Source: CAZVIJ01 sp964626735 (GTDB lineage: Bacteria; Patescibacteriota; Dojkabacteria; JAOAGR01). From it: DNA of 6,488 nucleotides. The position numbers were made by a program, and so were the translations under genes. Location of the stretch: the NCBI GenBank assembly GCA_964626735.1, contig CAZVIJ010000074.1:1-6488 (forward strand), written 5' to 3'. A model generated the notes under the pieces. That model was not told the DNA's origin. It saw nothing but the letters and a program-made list of their open reading frames with translations, and did no database searches. Positions 1 to 5,202 of this stretch are shown here, in pieces. How positions within the stretch are numbered: position 1 is the stretch's first letter; each line of letters begins with the position of its first letter.

Positions 1-2
1 GT

Positions 3-491
3 TTTGTACCGTATTTCGTGGAAATTTACGACAGCGAAATTTCAATAAAAACAGACGACGTTAGCGGCATAAGCGGGTATAGAACTCGAGCAGCTGTCAT
101 CGTTCCCTTAGGCGTTCCCACCTTGTATAACGGTGCTGAGATCATTTTCGATCCTTCAACCGTTCGTTCTGCTCGTGGCATTCGATCTTATAATATTGGC
201 TTGAAAATCGGCGGAGCATACAAGGGGTATAGTACATCCATTCATACTCATCTTATCGGAGATAACAGAAAATTACGTCGACGACTTGGATTTGGTGCAC
301 AAGGAATTGGTACCACCCACGATGAGAGCGAGGTATTGCCTGAATCAGGCAAAGAAGTATCGTGGAACGTAGTCAACGAATCCCTCTACCGTTTCTACGA
401 TATTTGGCTCGCACAGCTTCAATCTGCGATGGATACCACTTCGTTGGAAGGTGTGTCTATTAACCCAATTGATGATACTCCCAAAGAATAG
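3..491 (+). CDS. Hypothetical protein, 3' part (5' end probably outside the window)
   Basis: I do not recognise this protein. The frame is open to the left edge, and the residues before the first possible start (GTG at 18) read as ordinary protein sequence (FVPYF then VEIYDSE), so the gene probably begins upstream. A start at GTG 18 cannot be excluded: TACCGT at 7-12 is a poor -10 only 5 bases before it. The visible part has about 160 residues. It is mostly short beta-prone stretches rich in Gly, Ile and Ser, with a basic patch (RKLRRRL) near the middle and a more helical C-terminal segment (LYRFYDIWLAQLQSAM). There is no membrane segment and no cysteine in the visible part. It ends in TAG and converges on the YggT gene with only 19 bases between the two stop codons. 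A soluble protein is likely; its function is unknown. Confidence 0.65.
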   Translation, partial: FVPYFVEIYDSEISIKTDDVSGISGYRTRAAVIVPLGVPTLYNGAEIIFDPSTVRSARGIRSYNIGLKIGGAYKGYSTSIHTHLIGDNRKLRRRLGFGAQGIGTTHDESEVLPESGKEVSWNVVNESLYRFYDIWLAQLQSAMDTTSLEGVSINPIDDTPKE

Positions 492-511
492 GTATTTACC
501 ATAATGCCTAT
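488..511. terminator. Weak stem-loop between convergent genes, possible bidirectional terminator
   Basis: Bases 488-495 (ATAGGTAT) can pair with 504-511 (ATGCCTAT), giving eight pairs including one G-T, around an 8-base loop. The hairpin fills the gap between two convergent genes and touches both stop codons. It is AT-rich and has no clear T-run on either side, so it is not a convincing intrinsic terminator. Its position is the main argument for it. Confidence 0.25.
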
Positions 512-909
512 CAAACCCGGCGCGATAAAAATACCCGTAGGGCGCTGCTTATCAATGCACCGATTAGGATATACGCGATAAACGCGACGATCGATGCAGT
601 TTCGAAATACGCGCCGGCAACCTGTGGCTGCGGGAATATTCCCAGATACGGAGCGATAAGCGGCCTGGTAAGGTCAAGCAAGCCAGCAACGATCCCGACT
701 CTCCTTGCTCCTAAGAGCAACAAGAAAAACCGAATGGCCAAGAGAACGTTGAAGACCCCTACGATAAACCAAATGATTTGGTTTACCTTTGCAATCATGT
801 AATCGTTGCTGTTTACTACAGTGGTCGTATTCGTGGTTGGCGTAACTAAATCGACAGCCGGATGAACCATCTTCGTTTGTGTTGTCGTAACTACTCTTTC
901 TGTAACCAT
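511..909 (-). CDS. YggT family membrane protein
   Basis: YggT-family proteins are small integral membrane proteins of the bacterial inner membrane. Family members have been linked to osmotic tolerance and to positioning of cell-division or photosynthetic membrane components, but no biochemical activity is established. Here the 132-residue protein has a hydrophobic helix at about residues 43-67 (QIIWFIVGVFNVLLAIRFF) and a second at about 103-126 (ETASIVAFIAYILIGALI). Between them lies the family-typical amphipathic stretch with Pro-rich turns (DLTRPLIAPYLGIFP, about 79-93). Residues 1-35 form a polar tail rich in Thr and Val that precedes the conserved domain. The protein ends with a basic cluster (LSRRV). 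ATG 909 is supported by a -10 hexamer 7 bases upstream and by the absence of a ribosome binding site. The gene lies 21 bases downstream of the unknown gene at 931-1401 and may also be read through from it. Confidence 0.85.
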   Translation of the reverse strand: MVTERVVTTTQTKMVHPAVDLVTPTTNTTTVVNSNDYMIAKVNQIIWFIVGVFNVLLAIRFFLLLLGARRVGIVAGLLDLTRPLIAPYLGIFPQPQVAGAYFETASIVAFIAYILIGALISSALRVFLSRRV

Positions 910-916
910 GATAACG

Positions 917-922
917 TATATA
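917..922 (-). promoter_or_regulatory. Predicted -10 element of the YggT gene
   Basis: Read on the minus strand this is TATATA, followed by 7 bases (CGTTATC) and then ATG 909. Transcription from it would start at or next to the start codon, giving a leaderless mRNA. It sits in the short gap after the stop codon of the upstream gene. The hexamer matches the consensus at four of six positions and has no clear -35, so the case rests on the same spacing recurring at other genes here. Confidence 0.45.
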
Positions 923-930
923 GAAGATAG

Positions 931-1401
931 TCAGGGTAGGGTTACAGTATCGATAGGTACTCTTGCAGCTTGCACATCGTACGATGATACTTCTCCTTCG
1001 CAGCTGAAATACCACGTCGCTTCATGGATATACGGATGAAGATCGGCTTGAAGCGGTGCGTAATAGTTTTGGACGGCGGTATCGAGCGGCGTCGCATGAC
1101 GCGGAATTTGAACCACAAGCACGTTATACAAGTATGGTGAGAGCGGAGTACCTCTCATCGCGCAATCGGATATTCTTGGGCTTGTCGCTGCAAATCTCGA
1201 AACGATCCATAAATGTTGTTTGACGAGTTGAGATGCCGAATCAAAGCATAATTTTGGTTTAGCGGTAGGATCACAACCTGCTGTTCTGGATAAGAAGGCT
1301 CCTACACGCTGTGCCAAAACGCCAAGCATGCATGCTTCGATTGTTTCGAAGTTGGCACGTACCGGAGGGTGCCTGAGGACAGCACATTTTATTGATTCCA
1401 C
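931..1401 (-). CDS. Hypothetical protein with six cysteines
   Basis: I do not recognise this 156-residue protein. It has six cysteines (residues 6, 24, 43, 52, 80 and 134) and two tryptophans (65 and 130). The cysteines are scattered and form no CxxC pair, so no zinc ribbon or thioredoxin motif is visible. There is no clear signal peptide or membrane helix. The N-terminal half looks helical (FETIEACMLGVLAQRVGAFL) and the C-terminal half more beta-like. Start GTG 1401 is chosen because TAAAAT, preceded by TGG, lies 5 bases upstream; the first ATG on this strand nearby is out of frame. The stop is 21 bases before the YggT start, so the two may be partly co-transcribed, although YggT seems to have its own -10. 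The gene is divergent from the SDR gene. The reading frame is convincing in length and position; the function is unknown. Confidence 0.6.
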   Translation of the reverse strand: MESIKCAVLRHPPVRANFETIEACMLGVLAQRVGAFLSRTAGCDPTAKPKLCFDSASQLVKQHLWIVSRFAATSPRISDCAMRGTPLSPYLYNVLVVQIPRHATPLDTAVQNYYAPLQADLHPYIHEATWYFSCEGEVSSYDVQAARVPIDTVTLP

Positions 1402-1406
1402 GGCTT

Positions 1407-1412
1407 ATTTTA
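1407..1412 (-). promoter_or_regulatory. Predicted extended -10 of the 931-1401 gene
   Basis: On the minus strand this reads TAAAAT, preceded by TGG, which is the extended -10 pattern TGn. Only 5 bases separate it from GTG 1401, so the predicted transcript starts at the start codon. No ribosome binding site is present. Confidence 0.5.
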
Positions 1413-1484
1413 CCATCCAGCTCACTAAACCGTGCTGTGATAAAAGTCACTGGAAAGCGTTAAACGTAATCTTATCTGACTACC

Positions 1485-1492
1485 TTACGTAA
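1485..1492. other. Perfect palindrome TTACGTAA in the divergent intergenic region
   Basis: TTACGTAA is an exact 8-base palindrome, flanked by ACC on the left and by C then GGT on the right, so the arms extend if one base is bulged. It lies 17 bases upstream of the SDR -10 and about 72 bases upstream of the divergent -10, inside the 120-base region 1402-1521. It could be an operator, but an 8-base palindrome can also arise by chance. Confidence 0.2.
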
Positions 1493-1509
1493 CGGTTTTT
1501 GAAAAGCGG

Positions 1510-1515
1510 TACGAT
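1510..1515 (+). promoter_or_regulatory. Predicted -10 element of the SDR gene
   Basis: TACGAT keeps the most important -10 bases (TA....T with A at the fifth position) and ends 6 bases before ATG 1522. This predicts a leaderless transcript. No Shine-Dalgarno sequence precedes the ATG, and no good -35 stands at the normal distance. Confidence 0.5.
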
Positions 1516-1521
1516 CATATT

Positions 1522-2262
1522 ATGAGATTTAACGACAAAGTTGTGGTGATTACCGGAGGTTCTCAGGGAATGGGGAAGTGTTTCACTGAACGATTCCTTA
1601 AGGAGGGGGCGAAGGTAATCGTTCTCGATATCAAACGCCCCAAAACTTCGCACATCGAAGAGATGGCGGGAAGACTTGAATACCACGATGTTGATGTCCG
1701 TGACCATGCTCGGGTCAGGGATCTTTTTAAGAGAATGGAACGCGTCGATGTCCTGGTCAATAATGCGGGCATCTATTTCCAAAAAGGATTGGAAGAAACG
1801 CGTACCGAAGACATCAATAAGATTTTTGACATAAACCTGAAGGGCAATGTGTTCGTCACCAAGCGGGCGATGCCGAGGCTTAGAGAATCGAAAGGGTGTG
1901 TTGTCAACATTTCTTCCTGTCTGGGGGTAATTACCGAACCGGGTGCCGCACTGTATTCGGCGACGAAAGCGGGGATTATCATGCTCACGAAGTCGTTCGC
2001 GATGGACTATGCGAAAGATGGCGTCAGGATAAATGCCGTTCTTCCGGGACCAATCGACACGCCTCTGCTTCGCGAGTATGTCTCGACCGACGAGGATGTG
2101 GAAAAGCATGGTAAAAGGAAGCCCATGGGACGTATCGGATTGCCCGATGAAGTAGCGAACGTCGTGCTGTTTTTGGCGAGCGATGAAGCCAGCTATGTTA
2201 CGGGAGCGACGTATACGGTAGATGGGGGAGAAACAGCCACAAGCCTATACACGAAACGGTAA
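1522..2262 (+). CDS. Short-chain dehydrogenase/reductase (classical SDR, SDR family oxidoreductase)
   Basis: This is a cytosolic NAD(P)-dependent oxidoreductase of 246 residues, the usual length for a classical SDR, and it looks complete. The Rossmann cofactor motif TGGSQGMG is at residues 11-18 and NNAG at 80-83. The catalytic tetrad is intact: Asn105, Ser132 (in NISS), Tyr145 and Lys149 (YSATK). The PG of NAVLPGPIDTPL is at 175-176, and the C-terminal family signature YVTGATYTVDGG is at 225-236. Asp36 at the end of the second beta strand (VIVLD) normally favours NAD(H) over NADP(H); this is inference from the family. The sequence resembles FabG and glucose/3-hydroxy-acid dehydrogenase types, but no fatty-acid or sugar genes lie nearby, so the substrate cannot be named. 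The start is fixed by the -10 six bases upstream. The gene stands alone, divergent from 931-1401. Confidence 0.93.
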   Translation: MRFNDKVVVITGGSQGMGKCFTERFLKEGAKVIVLDIKRPKTSHIEEMAGRLEYHDVDVRDHARVRDLFKRMERVDVLVNNAGIYFQKGLEETRTEDINKIFDINLKGNVFVTKRAMPRLRESKGCVVNISSCLGVITEPGAALYSATKAGIIMLTKSFAMDYAKDGVRINAVLPGPIDTPLLREYVSTDEDVEKHGKRKPMGRIGLPDEVANVVLFLASDEASYVTGATYTVDGGETATSLYTKR

Positions 2263-2290
2263 TGAAAGAAAAACGGCTTAGCAGGTACCA

Positions 2291-2383
2291 TCAGCTATGA
2301 GCACCTAAAGTGGCGAGGAATTCGACGACGTAGATGAAAAGCTCGACGTAATCATGCCATCGCGATTTATCAGAAAGTGTCAT
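2291..2383 (-). CDS. Candidate small ORF, 30-residue amphipathic peptide
   Basis: The 151-base gap 2263-2413 contains one small frame that fits the local start pattern: ATG 2383, 30 codons, TGA at 2293-2291. A TATACT hexamer on the same strand ends 9 bases before the ATG. The peptide begins MTLSDKSRWHDY and continues with a mainly hydrophobic helix-like segment carrying two glutamates (VELFIYVVEFLATLGA), ending in HS. It could be a small membrane-associated peptide. It starts 30 bases after the stop of the 308-residue gene on the same strand and ends close to the convergent SDR stop. No homolog is recognised. Frames of this length occur by chance, and the promoter is the main support. Otherwise the gap shows nothing I can name. 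Confidence 0.3.
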   Translation of the reverse strand: MTLSDKSRWHDYVELFIYVVEFLATLGAHS

Positions 2384-2392
2384 TGCATAGTT

Positions 2393-2398
2393 AGTATA
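2393..2398 (-). promoter_or_regulatory. Predicted -10 (TATACT) upstream of the small ORF
   Basis: On the minus strand this reads TATACT, within the perfect palindrome TAGTATACTA (2392-2401). It ends 9 bases before ATG 2383, so a transcript would have a leader of about three bases. Because of the palindrome a similar hexamer is also present on the plus strand, but no start codon follows it at a suitable distance. Confidence 0.35.
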
Positions 2399-2413
2399 CT
2401 ACGGATTCAGTTT

Positions 2414-3340
2414 TTAGGCTGCTGTCGTTAGGCCGTCTGTGTTGAGCAATTTGCCAAGTGCATGTATTCCCAGCCGTTTTTTTGCCCATGCTGATCGTTC
2501 CAGCCGCTGATCAACCAATTGCTGCCCGACTTCCGTGCCGAACAATTCGATTGTGACGTAGTCGTGAATCGTATGAAGGGTACCTGGACAAATTTCCATC
2601 TCTACTAATGCCTCTCCTAAGATCAAATACGAAGGGCCGGGATTACGGCAACTGATTGCCTCGGAGTGGTTTAACCACGTTCGCAATTCCCGCAATTTCC
2701 TTAACGCAAGACCGGTTTGCGGAAGGAAACCGTCAATGCTTGCAATTCTGCCCATCATTTCCTCAATCTCTTTTTTGGTCATGTAGGTATCGTATTCGGC
2801 ATCGAACATTTCACGTGCATTTATGAACGCCCGTAGGATCATCATTCCATCATAGCTGTCTTCGAAATCGGGTAAATATTGCTCTTCTAGAAGCGTACGG
2901 GTAAGAATGCCGGCGATTACCGGGAGCTTTGATTGGACATGAAGACGCTTCAGTTCGATAGCCTCGATTGCGGCATTTGCGCTACGCTTTCCCTTAGCTA
3001 GATAGGTTGAATCATAGACCAGTTGGTGCCGATATCTCGTTTCCCAATCCATGTCCGATGGATACCTGCTCGGATAAAGATGGGGATTTACCTCATGGGG
3101 GATAACATGGGTGTAGGGAGGCTCCAACATACCGGCAACCGCTGGAGCTACCTCGAAAATAGGAGCCTTTACGCGAGCGATATCGATTAATGCCTCGAGA
3201 AAGCTCTTGTTGTTTGGGTGGTATGCACCCAGCAAAGCTTGGAAATACGCGACAGGTTCTAAGGCGGGGCTGTACACTGAGAGAGCCTGCTGACGCTCGG
3301 TAAACGATTTTTTCTGTTCATCCTCGGTGAGTCGCATCAT
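2414..3340 (-). CDS. Hypothetical protein, 308 residues, soluble and mainly helical
   Basis: I do not recognise this protein. It has no signal peptide, no membrane helix and no obvious nucleotide-binding or catalytic motif. A Pro/His/Tyr-rich stretch (EPPYTHVIPHEVNPHLYPSRYP, about residues 73-94, with PHEVNPHLYP at its core) separates an N-terminal helical part from a long charged, helical C-terminal part. That part includes TKKEIEEMMGRI (about 188-199) and LALRKLRELRTWLNHSEAI (about 211-229). The two cysteines (231 and 251) flank a small loop. Two ATG codons stand in tandem at 3340 and 3337. The -10 TATAAT ends 5 bases before the first and 8 before the second, so the protein may be 307 residues starting MRLTEDE. 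The gene is divergent from 3418-4023, with 77 bases between start codons, so the two could share control. Confidence 0.75.
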   Translation of the reverse strand: MMRLTEDEQKKSFTERQQALSVYSPALEPVAYFQALLGAYHPNNKSFLEALIDIARVKAPIFEVAPAVAGMLEPPYTHVIPHEVNPHLYPSRYPSDMDWETRYRHQLVYDSTYLAKGKRSANAAIEAIELKRLHVQSKLPVIAGILTRTLLEEQYLPDFEDSYDGMMILRAFINAREMFDAEYDTYMTKKEIEEMMGRIASIDGFLPQTGLALRKLRELRTWLNHSEAISCRNPGPSYLILGEALVEMEICPGTLHTIHDYVTIELFGTEVGQQLVDQRLERSAWAKKRLGIHALGKLLNTDGLTTAA

Positions 3341-3345
3341 GGCCG

Positions 3346-3351
3346 ATTATA
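3346..3351 (-). promoter_or_regulatory. Predicted extended -10 of the 308-residue gene
   Basis: On the minus strand this is a perfect TATAAT preceded by TGA, the extended -10 form TGn. It ends 5 bases before ATG 3340 and 8 bases before ATG 3337, and no ribosome binding site is present. This is among the strongest promoter-like sites in the window. Confidence 0.6.
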
Positions 3352-3399
3352 TCACCGGGGAAAGTAATCTCTATGCTACTAAGCTTATAGGAACCGTTA

Positions 3400-3405
3400 T
3401 ATAAT
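3400..3405 (+). promoter_or_regulatory. Predicted -10 of the 201-residue gene
   Basis: A perfect TATAAT ends 12 bases before ATG 3418, which predicts a leader of about six bases. This is too short for a Shine-Dalgarno interaction and none is visible. It stands 48 bases from the opposite-strand TATAAT at 3346-3351, giving a compact divergent promoter pair. Confidence 0.55.
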
Positions 3406-3417
3406 CAAGAATATCAA

Positions 3418-4023
3418 ATGGCATTCGTAAATCTTCAGGCAGCACGCCGGGCAACAGTGGGAATCACCTACTCCGAATTGCCGCAGATAGAATCCCAGAA
3501 GATGATGCACCGATGCTCGATAAATCCTAATGGACAAGATAATACGGTTCTCGTCTATCCCGGAGGATATTACTTGAATTTCGATAAACGTCTGGTGATT
3601 TCGCTCAAGCATGCCGGCTGCCTGCCGTTGATCCTTGAGATGGGGGGCTTCTTAACCTTTATGGCCGTCTATCCGAGAACAAAAGACGATTACCGGTCGA
3701 AAAACCCGACATTTCGCGATTTGGATATTCAAGCCTATATGGACTGCAACCCGCTTGTCTCGTTAGGGGATATTCGAAGGGCTTCCATCGTAAGAATGAT
3801 GATGCCTGAGCCATATCCCGATAATGCAAGATATTTGGCTGACTTCCTACGAGAGTCGCTTGGGGTTCCCGAAGTCTCTCAGCTGGATGTTTCAATGCGT
3901 GCTCTCTATCCGGACGTGCACGCTAACGATATATTTCAACACTACGATGTCCTTATGCTTAACAGAAGTCTCGGTTTATTTCCTACCGGCGAGTTGGAGC
4001 CTATGGTAGGGCTGGAATTTTAA
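3418..4023 (+). CDS. Hypothetical protein, 201 residues
   Basis: I do not recognise this protein. It looks soluble. The first half is beta-prone with Gly/Tyr-rich turns (VLVYPGGYYLNFDKRLVISL, about 44-63). It is followed by a moderately hydrophobic patch (CLPLILEMGGFLTFMAVYP, about 68-86) that is short for a membrane helix and interrupted by Glu and Gly. The C-terminal half is helical, with a Met-rich segment (VRMMMPEPYP, about 125-134). Cysteines are at 33, 68 and 110. No catalytic motif is evident. The start is supported by TATAAT 12 bases upstream. The gene ends in TAA 20 bases before the next plus-strand gene, whose own -10 lies in that gap, so co-transcription is possible but not required. 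Confidence 0.7.
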   Translation: MAFVNLQAARRATVGITYSELPQIESQKMMHRCSINPNGQDNTVLVYPGGYYLNFDKRLVISLKHAGCLPLILEMGGFLTFMAVYPRTKDDYRSKNPTFRDLDIQAYMDCNPLVSLGDIRRASIVRMMMPEPYPDNARYLADFLRESLGVPEVSQLDVSMRALYPDVHANDIFQHYDVLMLNRSLGLFPTGELEPMVGLEF

Positions 4024-4030
4024 TCTCTGG

Positions 4031-4036
4031 TATACT
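4031..4036 (+). promoter_or_regulatory. Predicted extended -10 of the small exported protein gene
   Basis: TATACT preceded by TGG (extended -10) ends exactly 7 bases before ATG 4044. It lies in the 20-base gap after the previous stop codon. A leaderless transcript is predicted. Confidence 0.55.
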
Positions 4037-4043
4037 ATTACTT

Positions 4044-4358
4044 ATGGAGCGAGGAATACGACGATGGTTATGGGGAGGAGCTGCTGCACTGCTGCTCCTG
4101 GTAGCAAGCCCTGAGATCGCACTTCGATCGGTAGCGTGGGCGAACAATCGTTATGCCGGAGTGCAGAAGGAAATTGCGGGTTGCTACCTTACCGCAATAC
4201 TCAGCGCTCAGCCTATCTTCGCCAAGGCGGGGCAGGGCAGTTCGTATATGATTTCTTGCCCGACGTGGGACGGCAACCATATTGATTTAGTCGCACGTTG
4301 GATGACCGATATCTCCGGCAGTATTGACGCCGGAGTGTTTGTAGGCTCGTTCGAGTAG
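4044..4358 (+). CDS. Small secreted or membrane-anchored hypothetical protein with two cysteines
   Basis: This is a 104-residue protein of unknown function with a clear N-terminal export signal. It has a basic start (MERGIRRW), a hydrophobic core at about residues 9-21 (LWGGAAALLLLVA), and a possible signal peptidase I site after AWA (residues 31-33, before NNRY). The cleavage site is inferred; the hydrophobic segment could instead remain as a membrane anchor. The remaining 71 or so residues hold exactly two cysteines (47 and 72), which would suit a disulfide outside the cytoplasm. No lipobox cysteine follows the hydrophobic core, so it is not a lipoprotein. The start is fixed by the extended -10 seven bases upstream. 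The gene converges on the coiled-coil pair, with 8 bases between stop codons. Confidence 0.65.
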   Translation: MERGIRRWLWGGAAALLLLVASPEIALRSVAWANNRYAGVQKEIAGCYLTAILSAQPIFAKAGQGSSYMISCPTWDGNHIDLVARWMTDISGSIDAGVFVGSFE

Positions 4359-4366
4359 TTACGGGA

Positions 4367-4648
4367 TTATACTTTGCCTTGAAGCGTTTTATTGGCGCTT
4401 TCGATATCAGTCAGCGTGTCCTTGAACTGGACTTCCGCTTGTACCGAGAGGGTATTGGGTATAAACGGCTTCGATTCCAGTGTTGCATGAAGTCTGCTTA
4501 CCAAACGTTCCCGAGTCGAAGTAAAAGCGCTTGCGTGGGTTGCCACTTCTTGCTTGATTAGCAAGCGAATATGTTCGCATTCTGTTTGCAGCTGGGCGAT
4601 CTCCTGATTAACCTGATCAATTTGTTTTTTGATGCTCTCTTCGTTCAT
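4367..4648 (-). CDS. Small coiled-coil hypothetical protein (second gene of a two-gene operon)
   Basis: This 93-residue protein has a near-perfect N-terminal heptad repeat: Ile6, Ile10, Val13, Ile17, Leu20, Cys24, Ile27 and Ile31 are spaced 4-3-4-3-4-3-4. This predicts a parallel or antiparallel coiled coil over about residues 4-35. A cysteine sits in the core of the heptad. The rest (STRERLVSRLHATLES, then a Pro-containing break at about 61-64, then a second helix) also looks helical. There is no signal peptide or membrane segment. Its ATG overlaps the TGA of the upstream gene as ATGA, so it is probably translated by coupling; no promoter is seen directly upstream of its own start. The function is unknown. 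A structural or scaffold role with its partner is the simplest guess, and remains inference. Confidence 0.65.
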   Translation of the reverse strand: MNEESIKKQIDQVNQEIAQLQTECEHIRLLIKQEVATHASAFTSTRERLVSRLHATLESKPFIPNTLSVQAEVQFKDTLTDIESANKTLQGKV

Positions 4649-5031
4649 TTGGGGATGGCAGCTAGCTTCGATAGTATCGATGCGTTATTGTTTCTATACG
4701 AACTGACGTTGGCCGCAAAGCTAACCATCGCATCTCTCAGCTTCGTTTGGATAATCGCATGGGTTGCGGAGTCCAAGTTCAAGTTGGCTCCCGAAAGGTT
4801 TTGCTGGAGGCTAGACATTAAGGTCCCCGACATACTGTTCGATACGGTAATTTCTTGTACTGAGGAAATCGCTTTATCAGCTGCGCGTTCTATCATCGTA
4901 ATCTCGGAGGATTTAGTGGAATGTATGAAGGAGCGGAGCTGCTCAAGCGAAGCCTTGATTTTCTTCAGGTGGTCTCGTTGCTGGTGCAATGCTCGAACTT
5001 GGCGGGTCAGTTGATCGATTGAGGGATCCAT
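4645..5031 (-). CDS. Coiled-coil hypothetical protein (first gene of the pair)
   Basis: I do not recognise this protein. From ATG 5031 it has 128 residues. Residues 5-36 form a heptad-like series (Ile5, Leu8, Val12, Leu15, Leu22, Ile25, Leu29, Leu32, Ile36) with a stutter near Arg19. The rest is Ser/Ala/Asn-rich and helix-prone, and ends LSKLAAIPK. The N-terminal layout (short acidic start, then coiled coil) resembles the downstream partner, which overlaps it by four bases (ATGA). The start is unresolved. ATG 5031 begins the coiled coil but has neither a -10 nor a ribosome binding site just upstream. In-frame ATG 5088, ATG 5100 and TTG 5109 would add up to 26 residues (MAITMIFAVP and a basic linker). 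A poor -10 (TTTTAT, 5127-5122) lies 12 bases before TTG 5109. The gene is divergent from the 369-residue gene. Confidence 0.6.
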   Translation of the reverse strand: MDPSIDQLTRQVRALHQQRDHLKKIKASLEQLRSFIHSTKSSEITMIERAADKAISSVQEITVSNSMSGTLMSSLQQNLSGANLNLDSATHAIIQTKLRDAMVSFAANVSSYRNNNASILSKLAAIPK

Positions 5032-5189
5032 ATGGTTGGTTTGTCGGGTTCGGTTACGTGCGTTGAGATTTGGGACGGCAAAAATCATGGTAATCGCCAT
5101 CCCAGACAAACTGACCTAGCGATAAAACATTTCCCAATTGAATTGTCGGGATTCTCTTGAGGCGCCCCACCTAGATTGAGAATCTATAT

Positions 5190-5195
5190 TATAAT
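5190..5195 (+). promoter_or_regulatory. Predicted -10 of the 369-residue gene
   Basis: A perfect TATAAT ends 7 bases before ATG 5203, which predicts transcription starting at that ATG. It decides the start: longer in-frame readings from 5176 would place the promoter inside the coding region. The divergent region upstream also contains the near-palindrome CAATTGAATTG (5136-5146), of unclear meaning. Confidence 0.6.
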
Positions 5196-5202
5196 CCCAT
5201 CT

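Noticed and set aside
674..1015. Open frame of 113 codons on the minus strand
   Set aside because: It overlaps the YggT gene and the end of the upstream gene in another frame, and its translation is rich in Arg, Ser and Cys with no domain.
1480..2109. Open frame of 209 codons on the minus strand
   Set aside because: It is antisense to the SDR gene, whose plus-strand frame carries all family motifs; the antisense product shows no recognisable domain.
2262..2300. ATG overlapping the SDR stop (TAATG) that opens a 12-codon frame
   Set aside because: It is too short to support as a gene, with no hydrophobic or conserved character.
2313..2331. Close match (16 of 18 bases) between GCGAGGAATTCGACGACG here and the start of the gene at 4044
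   Set aside because: The similarity stops abruptly on both sides and is too short to indicate a duplicated gene; it is most likely chance.
4571..5014. Open frame of 147 codons on the plus strand with a hydrophobic translation
   Set aside because: It lies opposite the two coiled-coil genes; the hydrophobicity follows from reading charged, Gln/Lys-rich codons in reverse. No -10 stands near its start, unlike the accepted genes.
5136..5146. CAATTGAATTG near-palindrome in the divergent region
   Set aside because: The arms are short and AT-rich and the flanking bases do not extend the symmetry, so no operator or terminator is claimed.
5176..5202. Longer start for the 369-residue gene at an upstream in-frame non-ATG codon
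   Set aside because: The perfect TATAAT at 5190-5195 would lie inside the coding region, and the added residues are just the translation of the promoter sequence.
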